NCBI GenBank assembly: GCA_031769625.1
Contig: JAUIMM010002538.1
Span: forward strand, 537,001-601,000
From: Taudactylus pleione
Taxonomy: Eukaryota > Chordata > Amphibia > Anura > Myobatrachidae
Direction: 5' to 3'
DNA: 64,000 nucleotides
In this document: one piece after another, positions 45,101-55,100 of the stretch
Layout: every line of letters begins with the position of its first letter
Numbering within the stretch: the first letter of the stretch is position 1
Program-made: the position numbers and the translations under genes
The notes under the pieces: generated by a model
What the model was told of the DNA's origin: nothing
Seen by the model: only the letters and a program-made list of their open reading frames with translations
The model's database searches: none

Positions 45101-45490
45101 AACATCCTCTCCTCCAGGGCTCATTGCTCTCCCTACTCCAGTGCCCAGCATCCTCTCCTCCTGGGCTCATTGCTCTCCCTACTCCAGTGCCCCACATCCT
45201 CTCCTCCTGGGCTCATTGCTCTCCCTACTCCATGCTCAACATCCTCTCCTCCTGAGCTCATTGCTCTCCCTACTCCATGCCCAGCATCCTCTCCTCCTGG
45301 GCTCATTGCTCTCCCTACTCCAGTGCCCAGCATCCTCTCCTCCTGAGCTCATCGCTCTCCCTACTCCATGCTCAACATCCTCTCCTCCTGAGCTCATCAC
45401 TCTCCCTACTCCATGCCCAGCATCCTCTCCTCCTGGGCTCATTGCTCTCCCTACTCCATGCTCAACATCCTGTCCTCCTGGACTCATCAG
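42120..45490. repeat. 45/46-bp pyrimidine-rich array, segment 2 (about 74 copies)
   Basis: The same unit as 38742-39310 resumes after the ERV-like insert, with variants GAGCTCATCG, GGGCTCATTG and GTGCTCATCG, and CAACATCC or CAGCATCC. Short forms carry CATCCCTCC. The unit has no stops in several frames on both strands, giving many overlapping artefact ORFs (for example LSSLLSLLHAQHPL and SPGGEDVGHGVGRAM). Confidence 0.96.
42326..44042. repeat. 815-bp block tandemly duplicated, offset 902 bp
   Basis: 42326-43140 matches 43228-44042: the distinctive CCTCCTGTGC short unit, the CATCCTTCCTCCTGGG unit and the GTGCCCCCACATCC unit all recur 902 bp apart. The derived ORFs 42383-42895 and 43285-43797 have identical protein sequence. 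Confidence 0.9.
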
Positions 45491-45729
45491 GTCCCCCACC
45501 ACCATATTTCACTCTTTTTTTAGTCATCGCTTTTCTACTTCGATGTCCATCATCTATCTCCTTCCTAATCACCTCATTCTCATTTCCCCAATGTCCCATG
45601 TTAGCCTCCTTTGTTGGCTGCCCTAACCACCTTCTTTCCCGGGCTCCCCACTCTTCCTTCTCCAAGACTCCACATCTGCTTTCCTTCTGGACCCCCACAT
45701 TTATGGATAAGTTTCCTCCTGATGGGGTC
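45491..45729. repeat. Diverged right edge of the 45/46-bp array
   Basis: Pyrimidine-rich sequence with faint unit echoes (GGGCTCCCCACTCTTCCTTC, CAAGACTCCACATCTGC). It mirrors the ageing seen at the left flank and ends at the target duplication GGTC (45726-45729) of the solo LTR. Confidence 0.65.
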
Positions 45730-46725
45730 TGATAATGCTGATACAGTTCTGGATTACTTACAAACCTTACTTGTAATAGAGAGCACTGAAATACAGATTC
45801 TACAATAAATGACAATGCTTTTACGTAAAGACAGCTTAATCACACATATATTTTGGCAATGCAGACTTACAACCAAAAAAACATAGGCTATACCAACAGC
45901 AATAGGGAATACTTGTAAAATAAATGTGTGACACCCAGTACAGGATAGCAGGATAGCAGTCAGTCACTACTTCATACATGCGTACCGGCACCCCGAACCT
46001 GGTTCTGTGCGGTGTCCTCTGTTCTCCGACTGCTCCCCCCTCCCTCTTTCTCTGCTCATATTTATACCTTATTTTAGTTTATACATCAAATCAATCCAAT
46101 TAGTCCAATTAATCTAATATTTGTATGTACTAGATCATCTTTGACTTAATGTGCTAAAGACATAATAATGACATAATTCCGTATTATCTTGTTGTTCCCA
46201 TGTAGAAATCTGACATGGTCGCCCATTTAGCCTTCATTTCTGCGTATTGCGGACTAATACTATCTCAGTTACCTCATGTGTGTTTATATAATAATTGAGA
46301 CTTGCTGTCAGCTTTTCTGTGCATGTTAAAACGTATACATCTTAAACCTATCATTTTTATTACTATAACAATGGATATAGCAGTTTAATATATACATGTC
46401 TCCGCAGCTAATCACACCTGCAGAGAAATAAATCACTAATATCTACACACTTTGTAATACATCATATAACATACTTTTAGCTAAGATATAAAACAAAATG
46501 GCTGCTACATCAGAGAGACAGCACACGTGCTTATTTTATAGAGGAAAGGGAAGGCCTTATCCTACCTAGGCCTGAGGCCTTCTGTAACTCGCACAACAAA
46601 TATATATATTCTCAATCATTTCTATATACTCTAAATTGCAGTGCAGGAAAATAAAGTAACCTAAGCCTGCATATATTTCAGAGTTACTGAATGAATATGT
46701 ACGTCCACATATTGCTGATTTATCA
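45730..46725 (-). mobile_element. Solo LTR, 996 bp, minus strand
   Basis: On the minus strand it begins TGATAAATCAGCAATATGTG and ends CTGTATCAGCATTATCA, with perfect 6-bp inverted ends (TGATAA/TTATCA). A 4-bp target duplication GGTC flanks it (45726-45729 and 46726-46729), so it is an intact insertion reduced to one LTR by recombination. A TATAAATA lies near 46060-46067 on the minus strand. It is related to, but clearly diverged from, the LTR at 39311-40227. It ends 128 bp before exon F. Confidence 0.85.
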
Positions 46726-46853
46726 GGTCTGAGGTTTATCCACCTCTACCTCTGTGCATTATATGCCCACCACTATTTAGACTGAATGTCAGCTGCCATT
46801 GCCTCAATAATCTCCTCTTTGGTTTCTTCTGACTGTCATGGCTCTTTCTTCAG

Positions 46854-46917
46854 CTGACCTTATTACTGAAACTAGAAGACAAGCTGAACAGACACTTAAG
46901 CTGCGACTTATTACCCA
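46854..46917 (+). CDS. NRBP1: NRBP1 exon [14 protein letters not shown] helix
   Basis: The acceptor is CTTTCTTCAG and the donor is CCCA|GTGAGT. The exon encodes [20 protein letters not shown] plus P, and one base of the next codon. This joins exon E as KHH-LTLLLK exactly as in vertebrate NRBP proteins. It begins 128 bp right of the solo LTR at 45730-46725, so that insertion stopped just short of the exon. Confidence 0.93.
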
Positions 46918-47005
46918 GTGAGTATTGGACATGGAATCCCATAGTATTCTGGGTCTGGGGGTGGATGCTCCGTGTACTGACTGTGTCTGTCCTTCTCTTC
47001 TGTAG

Positions 47006-47061
47006 ATGAGAACATCCAGGATCTGGCTGCGGAGCTGGTCCAGCTGGGCTTTGTCAGCGAG
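47006..47061 (+). CDS. NRBP1: NRBP1 exon G
   Basis: The acceptor is CTTCTGTAG and the donor is GAG|GTCAGG. With the base carried over from exon F it reads [19 protein letters not shown]. The NENI and [10 protein letters not shown] pattern is the NRBP1 form of this segment. The intron before it is only 88 bp and the one after only 86 bp, in sharp contrast to the multi-kilobase introns upstream. Confidence 0.93.
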
Positions 47062-47147
47062 GTCAGGATCACATAGATACGTTTGTACGAGAGGATGGAA
47101 GAGACTTGGCTTCACGTTCTAGCACTGTTTTTCTTTTCTCTCTCCAG

Positions 47148-47246
47148 GTCGACCAAAGCAGACTCACCTGTTTACTTGAAGAAGCTTTTAGTAAATTCTT
47201 CTTTGCTCGTAACGGAAGCATAAATGCTGTCACTGTCTCTTCATAG
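47148..47246 (+). CDS. NRBP1: NRBP1 exon H: C-terminus and stop codon
   Basis: The acceptor is CTCTCTCCAG. The exon reads VDQSRLTCLLEEAFSKFFFA, then RNGSINAVTVSS and stop TAG at 47244-47246. LTCLL fits the LxxLL pattern of nuclear-receptor-binding motifs; that it is functional here is an inference. The AVTVSS end is typical of NRBP1. Human NRBP1 has one or two more residues before AVTVSS, so this copy has a small natural length difference. Confidence 0.93.
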   Translation, partial: VDQSRLTCLLEEAFSKFFFARNGSINAVTVSS

Positions 47247-47402
47247 CAACCAACAGCACCAGCGGGCTGGGCTCTGCAGCAGTCCATCCAGCCTTCCCTG
47301 ACTGCATATTCATTTCCCAGGAGCAGAGAGGATGCTGGAGGTCCACCGCTGGCAATGTTTCCTGACAGGGTACGAGGGCCCTGCTCTGCATACTGTTTAC
47401 AC

Positions 47403-47417
47403 ATTAAAAGGATTAAA
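47403..47417 (+). terminator. Candidate proximal poly(A) signals (two ATTAAA)
   Basis: Two ATTAAA hexamers lie nine bases apart, about 160 bp after the stop codon, with a TTGTGG/GTCTGTGC stretch 30-60 bp downstream. ATTAAA is the commonest variant signal. Use of this site would leave the minisatellite out of the mRNA. Confidence 0.35.
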
Positions 47418-47722
47418 CATATGTTAGACCTACTCAGTAGTGCCCTCTTGTGGAGAAGGGTCTGTGCATGATTTCCTGTCAGTGCGTTATGTAGAGCACA
47501 CTACAGCCTCTCTGATATTTGTTAGCTATCTTGTCTTTGGGTAATGGGACAATCTTATATCTGTATATCAGGATGGAGGCATTGCACAGTGTAAGAGGAA
47601 GAGATCCAGGCCTGCATTTCATCCCGTACCTGTATAGCGCCTCCTAGTGCTCAAGCCTTTAGCTTATCTGTGTATTGTTTACAGCTGAGCGGTCATCTGC
47701 CTTTGTGACTTCCTTTCTCTGT

Positions 47723-48832
47723 GAGCGTGGTGAGTGGAGGATAGGGAGCGTGGTGAGTGGGACAGAGGGATACGGAGCGCGGTGAGTGGGGGATAGGGAG
47801 CGTGGTGAGTGGGTCAGAGGGATACGGAGCGCGGTGAGTGGGTCAGAGGGATAGGGAGCGCGGTGAGTGGGGGATAGGGAGCGCGGTGAGTGGGGGATAG
47901 GGAGCGCGGTGAGTGGGGGATAGGGAGCGCGGTGAGTGGGGGATAGGGAGCGCGGTGAGTGGGGGATAGGGAGCGCGGTGAGTGGGGGATAGGGAGCGCG
48001 GTGAGTGGGACAGAGGGATAGGGAGCGCGGTGAGTGGGACAGAGGGATAGGGAGCGTGGTGAGTGGGGGATAGGGAGCGTGGTGAGTGGGGGATAGGGAG
48101 CGTGGTGAGTGGGGGATAGGGAGCGTGGTGAGTGGGACAGAGGGAGCGTGGTGAGTGGGGGATAGGGAGCGTGGTGAGTGGGGGATAGGGATAGGGAGCG
48201 CGGCGAGTGGGACAGAGGGATAGGGAGCGCGACGAGTGGGACAGAGGGATAGTGAGCGCGGCGAGTGGGTCAGAGGGATAGGGAGCGCGGCGAGTGGGTC
48301 AGAGGGATAGGGAGCGCGGCGAGTGGGACAGAGGGATAGGGAGCGCGGCGAGTGGGACAGAGGGATAGGGAGCGCGGCGAGTGGGACAGAGGGATAGGGA
48401 GCGCGGCGAGTGGGTCAGAGGGATAGGGAGCGCGGCGAGTGGGTCAGAGGGATAGGGAGCGCGGCGAGTGGGACAGAGGGATAGGGAGCGCGGCGAGTGG
48501 GTCAGAGGGATAGGGAGCGCGGCGAGTGGGTCAGAGGGATAGGGAGCGCGGCGAGTGGGTCAGAGGGATAGGGAGCGCGGCGAGTGGGTCAGAGGGATAG
48601 GGAGCGCGGCGAGTGGGTCAGAGGGATAGGGAGCGCGGCGAGTGGGTCAGAGGGATAGGGAGCGCGGCGAGTGGGTCAGAGGGATAGGGAGCGCGGCGAG
48701 TGGGTCAGAGGGATAGGGAGCGCGGCGAGTGGGTCAGAGGGATAGGGAGCGCGGCGAGTGGGTCAGAGGGATAGGGAGCGCGGCGAGTGGGTCAGAGGGA
48801 TAGGGAGCGCGGCGAGTGGGTCAGAGAGATAG
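47723..48832. repeat. G-rich 23/29-bp minisatellite in the probable 3' UTR
   Basis: The first part uses GAGCGCGGTGAGTGGGGGAT plus AGG (23 bp) and a GAGCGTGG variant. From about 48190 the 29-bp form GAGCGCGGCGAGTGGGTCAG plus AGGGATAGG takes over. About 40 units in all. The + strand is almost all purine plus CG and has repeated GGG runs. Many early units contain GGTGAGT, identical to a 5' splice-site core; later units have GGCGAGT. Confidence 0.95.
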
Positions 48833-49112
48833 AGACACGATATAGTGGGTTTAGGACGTGTACGTCCCCCGCAGGCTCTTGTTAATGGACGGGCTGCTCA
48901 GTATCGGGGCTGCTTAGTGTATCGGGCTAATGACACGCGCCTGCTGTCACAAGATCTGCATTAACCCTTCCTCGGCTGGATGAGTTCGGCCATGCTGCGA
49001 GGGCAGAAACGTGTCCTTATACCATGCTCTTAGCTTTGCACATTATGGAAATAACCTGTTTTACTTTGTCATGTCAGTTTTATTTGTAACTAATACGTTT
49101 CCTTTTTCTGTA

Positions 49113-49118
49113 AATAAA
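49113..49118 (+). terminator. Candidate distal poly(A) signal AATAAA
   Basis: AATAAA sits in an AT-rich context and is followed by a TG-rich region (TTTTGTTGTA, then TCTGTTACTGTTTTGG). This is the expected layout of a cleavage and polyadenylation site. The 50-bp satellite starts about 50 bp later, which also suggests the transcription unit ends here. Confidence 0.6.
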
Positions 49119-49167
49119 CTTGAATTTTGTTGTATTTAATCCGTTTCTGTTACTGTTTTGGCGTCAA

Positions 49168-52100
49168 GACAGGCGCTGATAATAGGTCACACTGCCCCAT
49201 GACACCGTGTATTACAGGACAGGCGCTGATAATAGGTCACACTGCCCCCTGACACCGTGTATTACAGGACAGGCGCTGATAATAGGTCACTCTGCCCCCT
49301 TACACCGTGTATTACAGGACAGGCGCTGATAATAGGTCACTCTGCCCCCTGACACCGTGTATTACAGGACAGGGGCTGATAATAGGTCACTCTGCCCCCT
49401 GACACCGTGTATTACAGGACAGGGGCTGATAATAGGTCACTCTGCCCCCTGACACCGTGTATTACAGGACAGGGGCTGATAATAGGTCACTCTGCCCCCT
49501 GACACCGTGTATTACAGGACAGGGGCTGATAATAGGTCACTCTGCCCCCTGACACCGTGTATTACAGGACAGGCGTGATAATAGGTCACTCTGCCCCCTT
49601 ACACCGTGTATTACAGGACAGGGGCTGATAATAGGTTACTCTGCCCCCTGACACCGTGTATTACAGGACAGGCGCTGATAATAGGTCACTCTGCCCCCTG
49701 ACACCGTGTATTACAGGACAGGGGCTGATAATAGGTCACTCTGCCCCCTGACACCGTGTATTACAGGACAGGGGCTGATAATAGGTCACTCTGCCCCCTG
49801 ACACCGTGTATTACAGGACAGGCGCTGATAATAGGTCACTCTGCCCCCTGACACCGTGTATTACAGGACAGGGGCTGATAATAGGTCACTCTGCCCCCTG
49901 ACACCGTGTATTACAGGACAGGGGCTGATAATCGGTCACTCTGCCCCCTGACACCGTGTATTACAGGACAGGGGCTGATAGTAGGTCACTCTGCCCCCTG
50001 ACACCATGTATTACAGGACAGGGGCTGATAATAGGTCACTCTGCCCCCTGACACCGTGTATTACAGGACAGGCGCTGACAATAGGTCACTCTGCCCCCTG
50101 ACACCGTGTATTACAGGACAGGCGCTGATAATAGGTCACTCTGCCCCCTGACACCGTGTATTACAGGACAGGGGCTGACAATAGGTCACTCTGCCCCCTG
50201 ACACCGTGTATTACAGGACAGGCGCTGATAATCGGTCACTCTGCCCCCTGACACCGTGTATTACAGGACAGGGGCTGATAATAGGTCACTCTGCCCCCTG
50301 ACACCATGTATTACAGGACAGGGGCTGATAATAGGTCACTCTGCCCCCTGACACCGTGTATTACAGGACAGGCGCTGATAATAGGTCACTCTGCCCCCTG
50401 ACACCGTGTATTACAGGACAGGCGCTGATAATAGGTTACTGCCCCCTGACACCGTGTATTACAGGACAGGGGCTGATAATAGGTCACTCTGCCCCCTGAC
50501 ACCGTGTATTACAGGACAGGGGCTGATAATAGGTCACTCTGCCCCCTGACACCATGTATTACAGGACAGGGGCTGATAATAGGTCACTCTGCCCCCTGAC
50601 AACGTGTATTACAGGACAGGCGCTGATAATAGGTCACTCTGCCCCCTGACACCGCGTATTACAGGACAGGCGCTGATAATAGGTCACTCTGCCCCCTGAC
50701 ACCGTGTATTACAGGACAGGGGCTGATGATCGGTCACTCTGCCCCCTGACACCGTGTATTACAGGACAGGGGCTGATAATAGGTCACTCTGCCCCCTGAC
50801 ACCGTGTATTACAGGACAGGCGCTGACAATAGGTCACTCTGCCCCCTGACACCGTGTATTACAGGACAGGCGCTGATAATAGGTCACTCTGCCCCTGACA
50901 CCGTGTATTACAGGACAGGGGCTGATAATAGGTCACTCTGCCCGCTGACACCGTGTATTAAAGGACAGGGGCTGATAATAGGTCACTCTGCCCCCTGACA
51001 CCATGTATTACAGGACAGGGGCTGATAATAGGTCACTCTGCCCCCTGACACCGTGTATTACAGGACAGGCGCTGATAATAGGTCACTCTGCCCCCTGACA
51101 CCGCGTATTACAGGACAGGCGCTGATAATAGGTCACTCTGCCCCCTGACACCGTGTATTACAGGACAGGGGCTGATAATAGGTCACTCTGCCCCCTGACA
51201 CCGTGTATTACAGGACAGGGGCTGATAATAGGTCACTCTGCCCCCTGACACCGTGTATTACAGGACAGGGGCTGATAATAGGTCACTCTGCCCCCTGACA
51301 CCGTGTATTACAGGACAGGCGCTGATAATAGGTTACTGCCCCCTGACACCGTGTATTACAGGACAGGGGCTGATAATAGGTCACTCTGCCCCCTGACACC
51401 GTGTATTACAGGACAGGGGCTGATAATAGGTCACTCTGCCCCCTGACACCGTGTATTACAGGACAGGCGTGATAATAGGTCACTCTGCCCCCTTACACCG
51501 TGTATTACAGGACAGGGGCTGATAATAGGTTACTCTGCCCCCTGACACCGTGTATTACAGGACAGGCGCTGATAATAGGTCACACTGCCCCCTGACACCG
51601 TGTATTACAGGACAGGCGCTGATAATAGGTCACTCTGCCCCCTTACACCGTGTATTACAGGACAGGCGCTGATAATAGGTCACTCTGCCCCCTGACACCG
51701 TGTATTACAGGACAGGGGCTGATAATAGGTCACTCTGCCCCCTGACACCGTGTATTACAGGACAGGGGCTGATAATAGGTCACTCTGCCCCCTGACACCG
51801 TGTATTACAGGACAGGGGCTGATAATAGGTCACTCTGCCCCCTGACACCGTGTATTACAGGACAGGGGCTGATAATAGGTCACTCTGCCCCCTGACACCG
51901 TGTATTACAGGACAGGCGTGATAATAGGTCACTCTGCCCCCTTACACCGTGTATTACAGGACAGGGGCTGATAATAGGTTACTCTGCCCCCTGACACCGT
52001 GTATTACAGGACAGGCGCTGATAATAGGTCACTCTGCCCCCTGACACCGTGTATTACAGGACAGGCGCTGATAATAGGTCACTCTGCCCCCTGACACCGT

Positions 52101-55100
52101 GTATTACAGGACAGGGGCTGATAATAGGTCACTCTGCCCCCTGACACCGTGTATTACAGGACAGGGGCTGATAATAGGTCACTCTGCCCCCTGACACCGT
52201 GTATTACAGGACAGGGGCTGATAATAGGTCACTCTGCCCCCTGACACCGTGTATTACAGGACAGGGGCTGATAATAGGTCACTCTGCCCCCTGACACCGT
52301 GTATTACAGGACAGGGGCTGATAATAGGTCACTCTGCCCCCTGACACCGTGTATTACAGGACAGGGGCTGATAATAGGTCACTCTGCCCCCTGACACCGT
52401 GTATTACAGGACAGGGGCTGATAATAGGTCACTCTGCCCCCTGACACCCGTGTATTACAGGACAGGGGCTGATAATAGGTCACTCTGCCCCCTGACACCG
52501 TGTATTACAGGACAGGCGCTGATAATAGGTCACTCTGCCCCCTGACACCATGTATTACAGGACAGGGGCTGATAATAGGTCACTCTGCCCCCTGACACCG
52601 TGTATTACAGGACAGGGGCTGATAATAGGTCACTCTGCCCCCTGACACCGTGTATTACAGGACAGGGGCTGATAATAGGTCACTCTGCCCCCTGACACCG
52701 TGTATTACAGGACAGGCGTGATAATAAGTCACTCTGCCCCCTGACACCGTGTATTACAGGACAGGGGCTGATAATAGGTCACTCTGCCCCCTGACACCGT
52801 GTATTACAGGACAGGGGCTGATAATAGGTCACTCTGCCCCCTGACACCATGTATTACAGGACAGGGGCTGATAATAGGTCACTCTGCCCCCTGACACCGT
52901 GTATTACAGGACAGGCGCTGACAATAGGTCACTCTGCCCCCTGACACCGTGTATTACAGGACAGGCGCTGATAATAGGTCACTCTGCCCCCTGACACCGT
53001 GTATTACAGGACAGGGGCTGATAATAGGTCACTCTGCCCCCTGACACCATGTATTACAGGACAGGGGCTGATAATAGGTCACTCTGCCCCCTGACACCGT
53101 GTATTACAGGACAGGCGCTGATAATAGGTCACTCTGCCCCCTGACACCGCGTATTACAGGACAGGCGCTGATAATAGGTCACTCTGCCCCCTGACACCGT
53201 GTATTACAGGACAGGGGCTGATAATCGGTCACTCTGCCCCCTGACACCGTGTATTACAGGACAGGGGCTGATAGTAGGTCACTCTGCCCCCTGACACCGT
53301 GTATTACAGGACAGGGGCTGATAATAGGTCACTCTGCCCCCTGACACCGTGTATTACAGGACAGGCGCTGACAATAGGTCACTCTGCCCCCTGACACCGT
53401 GTATTACAGGACAGGCGCTGATAATAGGTCACTCTGCCCCCTGACACCGTGTATTACAGGACAGGGGCTGACAATAGGTCACTCTGCCCCCTGACACCGT
53501 GTATTACAGGACAGGCGCTGATAATAGGTCACTCTGCCCCCTGACACCGTGTATTACAGGACAGGGGCTGATAATAGGTCACTCTGCCCCCTGACACCAT
53601 GTATTACAGGACAGGGGCTGATAATAGGTCACTCTGCCCCCTGACACCGTGTATTACAGGACAGGCGCTGATAATAGGTCACTCTGCCCCCTGACACCGC
53701 GTATTACAGGACAGGCGCTGATAATAGGTCACTCTGCCCCCTGACACAGTGTATTACAGGACAGGGGCTGATAATCGGTCACTCTGCCCCCTGACACCGT
53801 GTATTACAGGACAGGGGCTGATAATAGGTCACTCTGCCCCCTGACACCATGTATTACAGGACAGGGGCTGATAATAGGTCACTCTGCCCCCTGATACCGT
53901 GTATTACAGGACAGGCGCTGATAATAGGTCACTCTGCCCCCTGACACCGTGTATTACAGGACAGGCGCTGATAATAGGTTACTCTGCCCCCTGACACCGT
54001 GTATTACAGGACAGGGGCTGATGATCGGTCACTCTGCCCCCTGACACCGTGTATTACAGGACAGGGGCTGATAATAGGTCACTCTGCCCCCTGACACCGT
54101 GTATTACAGGACAGGCGCTGACAATAGGTCACTCTGCCCCCTGACACCGTGTATTACAGGACAGGCGCTGATAATAGGTCACTCTGCCCCTGACACCGTG
54201 TATTACAGGACAGGGGCTGATAATAGGTCACTCTGCCCCCTGACACCGTGTATTACAGGACAGGGGCTGATAATAGGTCACTCTGCCCCCTGACACCATG
54301 TATTACAGGACAGGGGCTGATAATAGGTCACTCTGCCCCCTGACACCGTGTATTACAGGACAGGCGCTGATAATAGGTCACTCTGCCCCCTGACACCGCG
54401 TATTACAGGACAGGCGCTGATAATAGGTCACTCTGCCCCCTGACACCGTGTATTACAGGACAGGGGCTGATAATCGGTCACTCTGCCCCCTGACACCGTG
54501 TATTACAGGACAGGGGCTGATAATAGGTCACTCTGCCCCCTGACACCATGTATTACAGGACAGGGGCTGATAATAGGTCACTCTGCCCCCTGATACGGTG
54601 TATTACAGGACAGGCGCTGATAATAGGTCACTCTGCCCCCTGACACCGTGTATTACAGGACAGGCGCTGATAATAGGTTACTGCCCCCTGACACCGTGTA
54701 TTACAGGACAGGGGCTGATAATAGGTCACTCTGCCCCCTGACACCGTGTATTACAGGACAGGGGCTGATAATAGGTCACTCTGCCCCCTGACACCATGTA
54801 TTACAGGACAGGGGCTGATAATAGGTCACTCTGCCCCCTGACACCGTGTATTACAGGACAGGCGCTGATAATAGGTCACTCTGCCCCCTGACACCGCGTA
54901 TTACAGGACAGGCGCTGATAATAGGTCACTCTGCCCCCTGACACCGTGTATTACAGGACAGGGGCTGATAATCGGTCACTCTGCCCCCTGACACCGTGTA
55001 TTACAGGACAGGGGCTGATAATAGGTCACTCTGCCCCCTGACACCATGTATTACAGGACAGGGGCTGATAATAGGTCACTCTGCCCCCTGATACCGTGTA

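Larger units (their letters stand above)
834..49118 (+). other. NRBP1: NRBP1 gene, 3' half (eight coding exons plus 3' UTR)
   Basis: The joined exons encode the last 231 residues of nuclear receptor-binding protein 1, whose human form is about 535 residues. NRBP1 is a catalytically dead protein kinase. It acts in cytoplasm and nucleus as a scaffold and as a substrate-recognition partner of Elongin BC/cullin ubiquitin ligases, and it binds TSC22D proteins in the WNK pathway (known for the family). Visible here are the end of the kinase-like fold, a conserved linker with a [12 protein letters not shown] segment, and the helical C-terminal region. Intron phases are 1, 2, 2, 0, 0, 1, 0, and every junction has GT and AG. 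The C-terminal AVTVSS fits NRBP1 better than its paralogue NRBP2. The first half of the gene lies left of the window. Introns are swollen by tandem arrays and mobile elements. Confidence 0.9.
47247..49135 (+). other. NRBP1: Probable NRBP1 3' UTR
   Basis: This region follows the stop codon without further ORFs that make sense. Two ATTAAA hexamers lie at 47403-47408 and 47412-47417, and a stronger candidate AATAAA lies at 49113-49118, followed by a TG-rich stretch. If the distal site is used, the 3' UTR is about 1.9 kb and includes the G-rich minisatellite at 47723-48832. If a proximal site is used it is only about 0.2 kb. 47420-47722 and 48833-49112 look like ordinary unique sequence. Confidence 0.6.

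Noticed and set aside
42211..45626. Many overlapping Pro/Ser/Leu- and Gly-rich ORFs on both strands
   Set aside because: All are readings of the 45/46-bp unit in different frames; identical proteins recur where the DNA is duplicated.
834..47246. Assignment to NRBP2 instead of NRBP1
   Set aside because: NRBP2 shares the [12 protein letters not shown] and [13 protein letters not shown] segments, but the [10 protein letters not shown] segment and the FARNGSINAVTVSS end fit NRBP1 better. Some doubt remains without a database search.
46804..47404. Minus-strand ORFs of 103 and 111 residues
   Set aside because: They cover NRBP1 exons F to H and the start of the 3' UTR in antisense; composition and lack of homology mark them as shadows.
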